From assembly GCA_902809985.1 (NCBI GenBank), contig CADDXC010000002.1:62001-126000 (forward strand): 64,000 nucleotides of DNA, in the 5' to 3' direction. The translations under genes and the position numbers were made by a program. The stretch is from Clostridiaceae bacterium BL-3 (lineage in GTDB: Bacteria > Bacillota > Clostridia > Clostridiales > Clostridiaceae). The notes beneath the pieces were generated by a model. It saw nothing but the letters and a program-made list of their open reading frames with translations, did not search any database and was not told the DNA's origin. Each line of letters starts with the position of its first letter. Position 1 is the stretch's first letter. Positions 44,763-54,343 of this stretch are shown piece by piece.

Positions 44763-46220
44763 TTATTCTAAGTCAAAATGTGAATTCCTAATTATATCGG
44801 AAAGTTTTTTTAGTCCAAATTGCAAATCCTGTATAGAAGCATAAGAATATGAAATTCTTATATTATAATTTGTATTGAAATCATACATATATCCTGGATT
44901 GATAAGAATTCCGTTTTTACAGCACCTGTAAAAAAGTTTGGTCATATTTATTTTGCTGTTCAATCTCATCCATATATAAAAGCTTCCTTTTGGTATATTC
45001 CACAGAGCTATGTCTGAAAAATATTTCTCAAGAATTTTTATTGTAATGTCTCTTCTTAATTTAAGTTTTCTCCTGAGTTTTTTGAGGTATGCTTCATATA
45101 ATCCGCTCTTTATCCATTCTGCAGCTGCATACTGTGAGATAGAACTTGCCCCATAGTCTGTTTGCATTTTCACATCTCCTAAACGCTCTATAACAGCTTC
45201 AGGTCCTATTACCCATCCGATTCGCATTCCCGGAGCTAAAGATTTTGAAAGGGTATTCATATAGAGCACTATTCCATTTTTGTCCCTTGACTTCAAAGTG
45301 TCAGGAGGAATTTCTTCCATCCATAATTCCCTGTAAGCATCGTCTTCAATAATAGGGAGTCTTTCACGAGTGCATAAATTTAATAAATCATCCCTTCTAT
45401 CCTGTGACATAATTGTACCTGTAGGGTTATTGAATGTAGGTATGGTGTATAAAAGCGAAGTGGTATTATCCAAGTTTTTCAAGATCTCATTTAATTTAAC
45501 TCCATCTTTATCCATAGATATCCCCTTTAATTTAGTCCCCCAGGATTCAAATACGTGAAGTGATTTTATATAAGAGGGTTTTTCTACAAGCACAGTAGAA
45601 CCGGGTTTTAATATACTCATTGAAATCAACTGAAGTGCTTGAAGAGATCCTGAGACGATCAATATAGAAGAAGGCGATGCATTTATGTGAAATTTTTTAA
45701 TATGCTGGCTTATAATTTCTCTTAAATATAATAAACCTTTAGGCCTCTCATATCCCAGGGATTTTATTTTATTGGAGATAGTACTGAATACATTTTTCAT
45801 CATTTCTTCTGGGAATAACTCAGGAGAAAGTTCTCCTGTTCCAAGTCTTATTATATTATCACTGTACTCAAGTTTGTTTATAATTTGAATCGTAGGTAAA
45901 TTGGGCTGCTGTATTCCATTTTTTATATAATGCTCCCAATTTCCAGCAGGTGTTGAAGCCATTAAAGACCAGGTGTTATTTATAATTACAGTACCTTTTT
46001 TACCTCTGCCTTCAATCAACCCATCTGCTTTTAATTCATCTAAGGCTTCTATCACAGTACTTCTGTTTACTTCAAATATTTTTGCCAGCTCTCTTTGTAC
46101 TGGAAGTCGTGTTCCTACAGTCCACTCTCCATTTCCTATTTTCTCTTTTATATAATCTACAATTTGTCTGTACAGCGCAGTGGAAGAATTTCGTTGGGGT
46201 TTCCAATCTATATTTAACAT
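44763..46220 (-). CDS. MocR-type regulator (GntR helix-turn-helix plus aminotransferase domain)
   Basis: The protein has 485 residues. An N-terminal GntR winged helix (RLPVQRELAKIFEVNRSTVI) joins a fold-type I aminotransferase domain. The PLP lysine lies in NTLSKSLAPGMRIGWVIGP, and FNNPTGTIMSQDRR and EDDAYRELW match the family. MocR proteins sense an amino acid or vitamin through PLP and control nearby genes. It overlaps the LysE-type exporter gene by 7 bases and is transcribed after it. Confidence 0.92.
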   Translation of the reverse strand: MLNIDWKPQRNSSTALYRQIVDYIKEKIGNGEWTVGTRLPVQRELAKIFEVNRSTVIEALDELKADGLIEGRGKKGTVIINNTWSLMASTPAGNWEHYIKNGIQQPNLPTIQIINKLEYSDNIIRLGTGELSPELFPEEMMKNVFSTISNKIKSLGYERPKGLLYLREIISQHIKKFHINASPSSILIVSGSLQALQLISMSILKPGSTVLVEKPSYIKSLHVFESWGTKLKGISMDKDGVKLNEILKNLDNTTSLLYTIPTFNNPTGTIMSQDRRDDLLNLCTRERLPIIEDDAYRELWMEEIPPDTLKSRDKNGIVLYMNTLSKSLAPGMRIGWVIGPEAVIERLGDVKMQTDYGASSISQYAAAEWIKSGLYEAYLKKLRRKLKLRRDITIKILEKYFSDIALWNIPKGSFYIWMRLNSKINMTKLFYRCCKNGILINPGYMYDFNTNYNIRISYSYASIQDLQFGLKKLSDIIRNSHFDLE

Positions 46221-46888
46221 ATATGTTCAGATCCTTTTACAATAATATAATTTAAGAGATTATCTATGAATTTAGTATTTGACAATTCTTGAATAAAATT
46301 AAGGCCCAGTTTCAATCCATAATAAATTATTACTATACCGCATATTATATTGATGATTCTTATGGATTTTTTGTTAAAACTATGCTTAAAGATGGATACT
46401 ATGGTTGTGAGAAATATAAACCAGAAAAACGAGGCCGTACAGGATCCAAATATAAAAAATCCAGAATTTTCATAGGACATGGATGCCTTAAATCCACCTA
46501 AAAGTAAGGAGCCGTCAATAATAGCCTGGGGATTCATCCATGTGACTATAAAACAAGAAGCTATTGTTTTAGTTAAATTTTTTTCTACAGCTGCTTTCCT
46601 GTTTATATATGTTGTACTTAGTATAAGATTTAGCCCAATATATATGACAACTATACAGCCTACAAGTAAAACGAAAATTTTTAAAACTTTCAACCTCTCA
46701 ATTATAGTTCCAATTCCCCAAAAGCAAGTAATGGCAAGAGAAATATCAAAGAATATTGTTATGAAAGCTATTTTGTAGGCATCGGTTTTTTTATTTGACA
46801 TGGCAGAATTAATGACATATAGATTCTGCATGCCTATAGGTGCTACATAAGAAATTCCAAGCAGTAGTCCCTGTATAAAGTATTTCAT
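46214..46888 (-). CDS. LysE-family amino acid exporter
   Basis: The protein has 224 residues with about six membrane helices. Family motifs YVAPIGMQNLYVIN and FIVTWMNPQAIID are present. The start ATG is at 46888, with GGAGATG eight bases before it; an ATG seven codons upstream is less likely. LysE proteins export basic or other amino acids when internal levels rise. Coupling to a MocR regulator suggests PLP-linked sensing of the exported amino acid. Confidence 0.88.
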   Translation of the reverse strand: MKYFIQGLLLGISYVAPIGMQNLYVINSAMSNKKTDAYKIAFITIFFDISLAITCFWGIGTIIERLKVLKIFVLLVGCIVVIYIGLNLILSTTYINRKAAVEKNLTKTIASCFIVTWMNPQAIIDGSLLLGGFKASMSYENSGFFIFGSCTASFFWFIFLTTIVSIFKHSFNKKSIRIINIICGIVIIYYGLKLGLNFIQELSNTKFIDNLLNYIIVKGSEHIC

Positions 46889-47259
46889 TACTTTTTCATC
46901 TCCAAGCATTTATAGTTGATATAATCAATTATAAATGCTTTTACAGGAAGATGTCTGCAACCAGAAATCGAAAATTGTACCAACCAGAAATTTTATATAA
47001 TTAAAAGCTCATTTTACCTATGTAAAATTCGTATAATTGGGATTTTAAACAAGTATAACATTTATGGGTTTAGCGAATCAATGCTGGAGTTTTACTATTT
47101 ATGGTCATTGACATATATGGATAAATGTATTACTATTAATGATAGTAAATTAATTACTAATTTTTATATATAAGGGTGGTATATTTACTATATTTAGTCC
47201 ATCAAATTAGTATTAAATAGTATATAGTACTTTTAATTAATGTTAAGGAGAAAATTGTT
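46889..47259. other. divergent intergenic region between the exporter and RpiR genes
   Basis: It contains two MocR-like direct repeats, a palindrome TTACTAT/ATAGTAA at 47130-47148 that may be an RpiR operator, and AT-rich sequence. No open frame is supported. Confidence 0.5.
46958..46991 (-). promoter_or_regulatory. direct-repeat operator candidate for the MocR regulator
   Basis: CAACCAGAAAT occurs exactly at 46958-46968 and 46981-46991. MocR/PdxR/GabR proteins bind such direct repeats. On the minus strand a TACAAT lies between them and could be a -10 element of the exporter operon. Confidence 0.6.
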
Positions 47260-48108
47260 GTGAAAGATAATGTATTTACTATAATAAGAACAAAATATAA
47301 CCTTCTGTCACCTGTACAAAAGAATATTGCAGATTTTATCTTAAATAACAGGAATGAGGTTATCCTTCTTTCCATAAGCGATCTTGCAAGTAAATGTAAT
47401 ACCAGTGAGACAACCATAATGAGATTCTTAAGAAAAATAGGGTTTAGCTCCTATCAGGTGTTTAGGGTGAGAACTGCTCAGGACATATCCGCAGATTCAA
47501 CTCAGGCCATATATGAAGAGATCAAGCCTGATGACAGTACAAGTGATGTTAAGGAAAAAGTTATATTTTCAACAGTAAATTCTATAAGGGATATCAGCAA
47601 TATGGTAGATGACGAGTCGATTGATAAAGTGACAGATTTAATTTTAAATGCTAGAAGGGTGTTGTTTTTTGGAATGGGTGCATCCGGAATAATTGCGAAA
47701 GATGCATTTCATAAGCTTTCGCGAATTGGGTTAAATGTTTTCAATTGTGATGATTCTCATATAATGAATATAGTATGTGCTCATACGGTTCCCTCTGATC
47801 TGTTGTTTATAGTTTCACATTCAGGTGAAAGCTATGAAGATCTGGATTGTATAGACATAGCAAAAGAAAATGGTGTTAAAGTTGTAGCTTTAACAAGTTA
47901 TATTCATTCCACAATAACTGAAGTTGCGGATGCTGTATTGTTGAGTTCTACAAATGAGACAAAATATCGTTCAGATGCAATGGTTTCCCGTATTGTACAA
48001 CTCGTTATTATAGATATACTCTATGTGAAATTGATTTTAAAGATGGGACCCTCCAGTATAAAAGAGGTCAACAAGTCACGTCTGGCTGTAGCCAGAAGAA
48101 AAAGATAA
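47260..48108 (+). CDS. RpiR/MurR-family transcriptional regulator
   Basis: The protein has 282 residues from GTG 47260 with TAAGGAG upstream. The N-terminal helix-turn-helix contains SISDLASKCNTSETTIMRFL. The C-terminal SIS sugar-phosphate domain reads RVLFFGMGASGIIAKDAFHK and LFIVSHSGESYEDLD. It likely senses a phosphosugar and controls the kinase/aldolase genes or the downstream etf operon. Which of these cannot be settled here. Confidence 0.9.
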   Translation: MKDNVFTIIRTKYNLLSPVQKNIADFILNNRNEVILLSISDLASKCNTSETTIMRFLRKIGFSSYQVFRVRTAQDISADSTQAIYEEIKPDDSTSDVKEKVIFSTVNSIRDISNMVDDESIDKVTDLILNARRVLFFGMGASGIIAKDAFHKLSRIGLNVFNCDDSHIMNIVCAHTVPSDLLFIVSHSGESYEDLDCIDIAKENGVKVVALTSYIHSTITEVADAVLLSSTNETKYRSDAMVSRIVQLVIIDILYVKLILKMGPSSIKEVNKSRLAVARRKR

Positions 48109-48126
48109 TTTAAGAAATTAGATAAC

Positions 48127-48191
48127 TTTATTAAAATACCCTATAATATAGAAATTTTTTATATTCCTATATTATAGGGTATTTTAATAAA
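48127..48191. terminator. perfect 25-base inverted repeat after the rpiR-type gene
   Basis: The arm TTTATTAAAATACCCTATAA continuing to ATATAG at 48127-48151 is fully complementary to 48167-48191, with a 15-base loop. It is likely a bidirectional terminator, although the length without mismatch is unusual. Confidence 0.7.
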
Positions 48192-48584
48192 AGAGAAAGA
48201 CGATTTCAAATTAACACAGAAAAATAGTATATAATGAAATGAGCTATTTTAATATATGCTATATTAACTATAAGAATAAAATATTTATAGATGACAGATA
48301 ATTCAGAATAATAAATTTATTTTTACATGATAATGATTACATTTAATGGCTTTAAATAATTATTGAATGTGCAATGGATTACATTATAGAAAATTTTTAG
48401 ATAATTTTCTATTTGAGTATTGAACTAATTTTATATTTGTTTTATAATACACATGTAAAATAAAATATATGATTTTACTATGTGAAATTATATATTTTAT
48501 ATATCGTTTAAACGAAGATTAGAAATAAAACAATATTATTCAAAAACATGGTTTTGATTTTTAAAAAGATAAGGAGTGTAACAT
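48192..48584. other. AT-rich region upstream of etfB
   Basis: It is about 390 bases of very AT-rich DNA. I found no supported open frame, no -24/-12 element and no clear -35/-10 pair. The etfB promoter must lie here but I cannot place it. Confidence 0.4.
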
Positions 48585-49382
48585 ATGAAAATTATAGTTC
48601 CAGTTAAGCAAGTGCCTGAAACAAGCAATGTAAAAATGGATCCGGAAAAAGGTACTATTGTTAGAAGTGGTGTTGAAAGTATAATAAATCCTATGGATTT
48701 ATATGCAGTAGAAACAGCTGTACAGCTAAAAGAAAAATATGGTGGAGAAGTTATTGCCTTATCCATGGGACCCCAGAGTGCTGTGGCCTCGATTAAAGAA
48801 GCAGTTTCTATGGGATGCGATGATGGAATATTGTTATCGGATAGAAAATTTGCAGGATCGGATACATGGGTTACATCATATGTTATATCACGTGCTGTAA
48901 AAAAGATAAAAGATTTTGATCTTGTAATTTGCGGTGAAAGAGCAACAGATGGAGAAACAGCTCAAGTTGGGCCGGGAATTGCATCTTTTCTTGACTTGCC
49001 TGTAGCTACATTTACAAGTGAAATAGTTTCCGTAAGTGAAAACGATATAGGTATAAAAAGACTTGTGGAAGATGGGTATGAACTTTTAGATATGAAATTA
49101 CCTGCTGCGCTAACTGTTTCGAAGGAGATATGTGCTCCAAGACTTCCAAATTTTAAAGGCAAAATGAAGGCCAGAAAAATGGATGTTAAAGTATGGAATG
49201 CTGAAGATATAGAAGCTAAGGACGAATTTTTAGGGCTCAAGGGCTCTCCAACAAGAGTAGTTAAAATAGATAGCCCTAAAGTAGCTCGAGAGGGTCAAAA
49301 ATTTGAAGTTAAAAGTGAAGAAGATGTAGATAAGGTTGTAGGAAATATTTTAAATTATCTGTCATCTAAAGCAATAATATAA
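48585..49382 (+). CDS. etfB: electron transfer flavoprotein, beta subunit
   Basis: The protein has 265 residues, the usual length. It opens with MKIIVPVKQVPETSNVKMDP, has NPMDLYAVETAVQLKEKYGG and the family segment CGERATDGETAQVGPGIASFL. With EtfA it binds two flavins and passes electrons between NADH, ferredoxin and a dehydrogenase. Its partner here is the GlcD-type enzyme two genes on. AAGGAG precedes the start. Confidence 0.93.
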   Translation: MKIIVPVKQVPETSNVKMDPEKGTIVRSGVESIINPMDLYAVETAVQLKEKYGGEVIALSMGPQSAVASIKEAVSMGCDDGILLSDRKFAGSDTWVTSYVISRAVKKIKDFDLVICGERATDGETAQVGPGIASFLDLPVATFTSEIVSVSENDIGIKRLVEDGYELLDMKLPAALTVSKEICAPRLPNFKGKMKARKMDVKVWNAEDIEAKDEFLGLKGSPTRVVKIDSPKVAREGQKFEVKSEEDVDKVVGNILNYLSSKAII

Positions 49383-49461
49383 ATAAGTGTACAAGTTATT
49401 AATTAAACTTATTTTTTACTGTAAAAGAATATTTTAAATTATTAAAGTAGGAGGCATTTAT

Positions 49462-50463
49462 ATGAAAGAAATATGGACACTTGCGGAATTTAGATGTGGC
49501 AGTTTAAATAGTATATCTTTTGAACTATTAAATAGGGGTAAGGAACTTGCAAAGAAATTAGACGCACCACTTTCTTCTGTTATTATAGGAAATAATATTA
49601 AGACTGAAGATATCAATGAATTGATAGCAAGAGGTGCAGATAAGGTTTATGTTGTTAATGACAGCCATCTTGAACATTTCATCGTTGAATCCTATGCAAA
49701 AGTTTTAATATCTCTTCTTAAGGAATTTAAGCCGGATATATTTTTTGCAGCAGCTACGACTACAGGAAGGACTCTGATGCCTTACGTAGCCATAAAAATG
49801 AAAACGGGATTGACGGCAGATTGTACAGGCCTCGATATAGAAGAGGGCACAGGTAATTTACTTCAGACAAGACCAGCAATAGGTGGTAATATACTTGCAA
49901 CTATAAAGACACCTAATACAAGACCTCAAATGTCTACGGTGAGACCACATTCAATGAAACCTATGGCAGCTGATGAAAGTAGAAAGGGAGAAGTTATAAA
50001 AAGAGAATTTATAGATGATTCCTCAGAGGTTAAGACCAAATTCATTAAATTTTTAAAAGATGAAACCCAACAGGTAGGTATACAAGATGCAAAAATTATT
50101 GTAGCTGGAGGCAGGGGATTAGGAAAGGCTGAAAATTTTAATGCTTTGGAAGAATTAGCAGAAATATTTGGAGGGGAAGTTGGTGCTTCCAGAGATGTTG
50201 TTGATAAAAATTGGATGACCTATCCTCATCAAGTTGGATTAAGTGGCAAAACTGTTTCACCTAATCTATATATGGCAATAGGCATTTCAGGTGCAATTCA
50301 ACATATTGCTGGTATGCAAACTTCAGAAAATATTATAGCTATAAATAATGATCCCGATGCGCAAATTTTTAAAGTGACAGACCTTGGTATTATAGGTGAT
50401 TTAAATGAAATTCTTCCGCCTTTAATAAAAGGGATCAAAGAATATAAGAAAAAGGAGGCTTAA
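49462..50463 (+). CDS. etfA: electron transfer flavoprotein, alpha subunit
   Basis: The protein has 333 residues. The FAD domain reads IVAGGRGLGKAENFNALEEL, VGASRDVVDKNWMTYPHQVG and GISGAIQHIAGMQTS. It has no N-terminal ferredoxin domain. As I recall, the EtfA of the Acetobacterium electron-confurcating lactate dehydrogenase does have one, so ferredoxin would have to dock differently here. AGGAGG precedes the start. It ends two bases before glcD. Confidence 0.93.
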   Translation: MKEIWTLAEFRCGSLNSISFELLNRGKELAKKLDAPLSSVIIGNNIKTEDINELIARGADKVYVVNDSHLEHFIVESYAKVLISLLKEFKPDIFFAAATTTGRTLMPYVAIKMKTGLTADCTGLDIEEGTGNLLQTRPAIGGNILATIKTPNTRPQMSTVRPHSMKPMAADESRKGEVIKREFIDDSSEVKTKFIKFLKDETQQVGIQDAKIIVAGGRGLGKAENFNALEELAEIFGGEVGASRDVVDKNWMTYPHQVGLSGKTVSPNLYMAIGISGAIQHIAGMQTSENIIAINNDPDAQIFKVTDLGIIGDLNEILPPLIKGIKEYKKKEA

Positions 50464-50465
50464 AA

Positions 50466-51887
50466 ATGAAATACAATAAAATTACACCACAGATTATTGA
50501 TGAGCTTATAGAAATTGTCGGAGAGAGAAATGTCATTTATGATAATGAAAATTTGGAGCAGTATTCACATGATGAAATAGCAGAAAAGGTTTATGCTCAT
50601 ATGCCAGAAGTCGCACTTAAACCATCAAGTGAAGAAGAGATCTCAAAAATAATGAAATTGGCAAATAAATATCTAATACCGGTAACTCCGAGAGGAGCGG
50701 GCAGCGGTTTATCTGGCGGAGCTGTTCCGCAATATGGGGGAATAGTAATATCCACTGAGAAAATGAATAAAATACTTGAAATAGATAAGGAAAACTTAAT
50801 GATTGTCGTGGAGCCTGGAGTTGTAACAAATGAAATAAATGATGCGGTAAAAGAAGATGGATTATTTTATGCAGGTTACCCTATGAGCGTTGAGTCATGC
50901 TATGTAGGTGGAAATATAGCTGAAAATGCTGGAGGTGGAAAAGCTGTCAAATATGGCGTCACTGGAAGATATATTTACGGTCTTGATGTTGTAACGCCAA
51001 CTGGTGAAATAGCTCATCTGGGTGGAAAAAGAGTAAAAGATGTGGCAGGCTATGATTTAATACATTTAATGATAGGTTCAGAAGGTACTCTTGGTATATT
51101 TACCAAGATATATATAAAGCTTATGCCTCTTCCTAAAGAAACAATAGATTTGCTTGTATTATTTAAGGATATAGATAGTGCAATAAGCATGGTTCCCAAA
51201 ATAATGACTTTTGGAAAAGTTATACCAACTTCCATAGAGTTTATGGATGCGGCATCATTTGAAAATTCTTGTAAATACCTAAACGAAAATATTTCATCTG
51301 AAGGCTCAGGTGCAATGCTTTTAATTGAGTTGGATGGAAATAGTAAAGATGAATTGGATAATGAAAGTGAGATAATTGGGAATCTATGCATGGATAATGG
51401 GGCTATTGATGTATATATCGCAGATAATGCTACTACATCTGAAAGAATGTGGAAAATAAGAAGGAATATAACTGATGCATGGAAGCAGACAAATCCTCAT
51501 GTAGTGCTAGACGATGTGGTTGTTCCAGTGTCCAAGATACCTGAATGTATGAGAAAAATGCAGGAATTGTCTAAAAAATATGATATTTCTATTCCATGCT
51601 ATGGACATGCAGGTGACGGAAATCTTCATCCAAATCCTCATAAAAACCCAAATTCTACCTTGGATGAATGGTATGAAAAAATACCTAAATTGATGTCGGA
51701 TATATATAAATTGTGTGCGGATCTGGGCGGTTCGGTTACAGGCGAGCACGGTATAGGAAATAAGAAAAAACCATATTTGAAATTTGTTCTGGAGCCTGTA
51801 CAGATAGAGATGACAAAGAGAATAAAAAAGGCGCTTGATCCCAATCTCATCTTAAATCCTGGGAAAATAGTAGATATATGTGATTAG
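50466..51887 (+). CDS. FAD-linked 2-hydroxyacid (D-lactate type) dehydrogenase
   Basis: The protein has 473 residues. The PCMH-type FAD domain has TPRGAGSGLSGGAVP and SCYVGGNIAENAGGGKAVKYG. The C-terminal FAD-oxidase domain ends in CYGHAGDGNLHPN and TGEHGIGNKKKPYL. It oxidises lactate or another 2-hydroxyacid and passes electrons to EtfAB. With ferredoxin as co-donor such complexes reduce NAD (confurcation). The etfB-etfA-glcD order matches lactate-oxidising operons of acetogens. Substrate is inferred. Confidence 0.88.
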   Translation: MKYNKITPQIIDELIEIVGERNVIYDNENLEQYSHDEIAEKVYAHMPEVALKPSSEEEISKIMKLANKYLIPVTPRGAGSGLSGGAVPQYGGIVISTEKMNKILEIDKENLMIVVEPGVVTNEINDAVKEDGLFYAGYPMSVESCYVGGNIAENAGGGKAVKYGVTGRYIYGLDVVTPTGEIAHLGGKRVKDVAGYDLIHLMIGSEGTLGIFTKIYIKLMPLPKETIDLLVLFKDIDSAISMVPKIMTFGKVIPTSIEFMDAASFENSCKYLNENISSEGSGAMLLIELDGNSKDELDNESEIIGNLCMDNGAIDVYIADNATTSERMWKIRRNITDAWKQTNPHVVLDDVVVPVSKIPECMRKMQELSKKYDISIPCYGHAGDGNLHPNPHKNPNSTLDEWYEKIPKLMSDIYKLCADLGGSVTGEHGIGNKKKPYLKFVLEPVQIEMTKRIKKALDPNLILNPGKIVDICD

Positions 51888-52053
51888 CTTAAAAATGAAT
51901 TGACATATAAATTATTTTTACTTTAGTCTATAAATTATATGATTTTTGTACTCAAAGATATTATTATTATAATTAGTTATTATAAGAGACTATGCAAAAA
52001 AAATCAGATTAAGCTAAAAATATAAAAAATATGAGGAAAAAGGTGAGTACAAA

Positions 52054-52821
52054 ATGGAAAATTTAGAGTCTAAATTATTAATTCAATCAATTATAAGAGG
52101 GGTAGATGTCTTTCAGTGCTTTAAAGATGATAATACCGAGATGGGTATAAAGGAGATAAGCGGTATTGTAAATTTATCTGAAAGTACAGTGTACAGAATA
52201 TTGAGCACACTGGAATACAGGGGAATTTTAATCCAAAATAAAAAAAATAAAAAATACAGACTTGGGTTAAGCTTGTTAAAAACAGTTAATAGAATGAACA
52301 ATTTCAAAAGTTGGAGCATGGAAGCCAATAACTGTATGATGGAATTGCAGCGTGAATTCAATGAAACAGTTAATTTAGCAGTAAGGGACGAGGATAATGC
52401 AATATATATAAATTCAATAGGTTCTTCACATGTTTTAAGACCTAATTTGGAAATCGGATCTAAATACCCTTGCCATTGTTCGGGACTGGGGAAATGTCTT
52501 TTGATGGATTTTCCCGAAAATAAGTTAAAAATGTTATTGAAATTTCCTCTTAAAAAATTTACCGATAAGACCATTGTAAATATGGATGCATTGATGAAAA
52601 ACCTTAAAAAGGGAAGAGAAAATGGATATATATTGGATTATGAGGAATTTCAAATTGGGCTTGTATGTATATCAGCGCCTATAAGGGCATTTGGAAATAA
52701 AATAGTAGCGGCAATTAGTGTATCTATACCTACTGTAAGGGTTAATGATAAAATCTGTACTAAAATCAAGGATAAGGTGGTTAAAACAGCTAGAGAAATT
52801 TCCATGAAATTAGAAAATTAA
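52054..52821 (+). CDS. IclR-family transcriptional regulator
   Basis: The protein has 255 residues. The winged helix covers MGIKEISGIVNLSESTVYRI and the effector domain has SKYPCHCSGLGKCLL and LVCISAPIRAFGNKIVAAIS. IclR proteins control aromatic or small-acid catabolism. It is only 17 bases before the second dehydratase gene, so the two are co-transcribed. It probably controls that gene and its neighbours. Confidence 0.92.
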   Translation: MENLESKLLIQSIIRGVDVFQCFKDDNTEMGIKEISGIVNLSESTVYRILSTLEYRGILIQNKKNKKYRLGLSLLKTVNRMNNFKSWSMEANNCMMELQREFNETVNLAVRDEDNAIYINSIGSSHVLRPNLEIGSKYPCHCSGLGKCLLMDFPENKLKMLLKFPLKKFTDKTIVNMDALMKNLKKGRENGYILDYEEFQIGLVCISAPIRAFGNKIVAAISVSIPTVRVNDKICTKIKDKVVKTAREISMKLEN

Positions 52822-52838
52822 AAGGGGGTAGGGATCTT

Positions 52839-54290
52839 ATGTCTTTAATGACAGGAGAGGAATACGTAGAAAGTTTGCGTAAATTAAAATTAAATATATA
52901 TTTGTTTGGAGAAAAATTGAGCAACCCAGTAGATAACCCAATGCTTGTACCATCACGTAACTCTGTAAAAATGACATATGATCTAGCGCAGATACCGGAA
53001 TATCAAAATCTGATGACAGCGACTTCAAACTTAACGGGGGAAAAGATCAATAGATTTACCCACTTGCACCAGAGCACGGAGGATTTAGTTAAAAAAGTAA
53101 AAATGCAGAGATTATTAGGACAAAAAACAGCTTCGTGTTTTCAGAGATGTGTGGGAATGGATGCCATAAATGCCGTTTACAGTACAGCTTATGAAGTAGA
53201 TAAGGAATATAATACTAATTATCTTGACAATATTACTGGCTTTATAAAATATGTGCAGAAAAACGATCTGACTGTTGACGGAGCCATGACAGATCCAAAA
53301 GGTGATAGAGGCTTGTCGCCGAGTAAACAGGCAGATCCGGATTTGTTTCTAAGGGTAGTTGAAAGAAGACCTGATGGAATTGTAGTGAGGGGGGCGAAAG
53401 CTCACCAGACTGGAATCTGTAATTCGCATGAAGTCCTGGTAATGCCGACAGTTTCAATGAGACCGGAGGATAAGGATTATGCAGTTGCATTTTCTGTACC
53501 TGTGGATACTGAGGGCATAATGATTGTAGTCGGCAGACAGTCCTGTGATACGAGAAAACTTGAAGAACTTTCTGACATTGATGTTGGCAATAAGAATTTT
53601 GGAGGAATGGAAGGCCTGGTAATATTTGACGATGTGTTTGTACCGAATGACAGAATATTTTTAAATGGAGAAACTGAATTTGCAGGAGTACTTGTTGAAA
53701 GGTTTGCAGGCTATCACAGGCAGAGCTACGGTGGATGTAAATCTGGGATGGGGGATGTGCTCATAGGAGCAGCAGCTTTAGCTGCTGAATACAATGGAGT
53801 ACCCAGGAAGTCCCATATAAAAGATAAATTAATAGAGATGATGCATTTAAATGAGACTTTATATTCCTGCGGTGTTGCATGTTCCTGTGAAGGTTGTAAA
53901 CTCGCAGCAGGAAATTACCTGGTTAATTTGCTGTTAGCCAATGTATGCAAGCAGAACGTGACTAGATTCCCCTATGAGATTTCAAGGTTAGCTGAGGATA
54001 TTGCAGGTGGTTTGATGGTTACTATGCCTTCCGAAAAAGATTTTAAAAATCCTGTTACCGGCAAGTATTTGGAAAAATACTTTAAGGGAACTTCTAGTAT
54101 ACCTACGGAAGACAGAATGAAAGTGCTGAGACTTATAGAGAATTTATGTCTTGGTACAGCTGCAGTAAGCTATAGGACTGAATCCATGCACGGGGCAGGT
54201 TCACCTCAGGCACAGAGAATAATGATAGCTAGACAGGAGAATTTGGGAGATAAAAAGAAATTAGCGAAATCAATTGCTAGAATAGAATAA
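52839..54290 (+). CDS. abfD: 4-hydroxybutyryl-CoA dehydratase-like protein (copy 2)
   Basis: The protein has 483 residues. Most residues match copy 1 along the whole length, and the cluster ligands are kept: Cys100/Cys104 in CFQRC and the His and Cys of GYHRQSYGGC. GGGGG precedes the start. Unlike copy 1 it has no CoA-transferase or NifU-like gene beside it. It sits between IclR and PFOR genes. It may act on 4-hydroxybutyryl-CoA under other conditions or on a related acyl-CoA. Confidence 0.9.
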   Translation: MSLMTGEEYVESLRKLKLNIYLFGEKLSNPVDNPMLVPSRNSVKMTYDLAQIPEYQNLMTATSNLTGEKINRFTHLHQSTEDLVKKVKMQRLLGQKTASCFQRCVGMDAINAVYSTAYEVDKEYNTNYLDNITGFIKYVQKNDLTVDGAMTDPKGDRGLSPSKQADPDLFLRVVERRPDGIVVRGAKAHQTGICNSHEVLVMPTVSMRPEDKDYAVAFSVPVDTEGIMIVVGRQSCDTRKLEELSDIDVGNKNFGGMEGLVIFDDVFVPNDRIFLNGETEFAGVLVERFAGYHRQSYGGCKSGMGDVLIGAAALAAEYNGVPRKSHIKDKLIEMMHLNETLYSCGVACSCEGCKLAAGNYLVNLLLANVCKQNVTRFPYEISRLAEDIAGGLMVTMPSEKDFKNPVTGKYLEKYFKGTSSIPTEDRMKVLRLIENLCLGTAAVSYRTESMHGAGSPQAQRIMIARQENLGDKKKLAKSIARIE

Positions 54291-54343
54291 TATAGACTTA
54301 TTAACAAAACCAATCCATAAAATATAGAAAGAAGTGAAGCATA

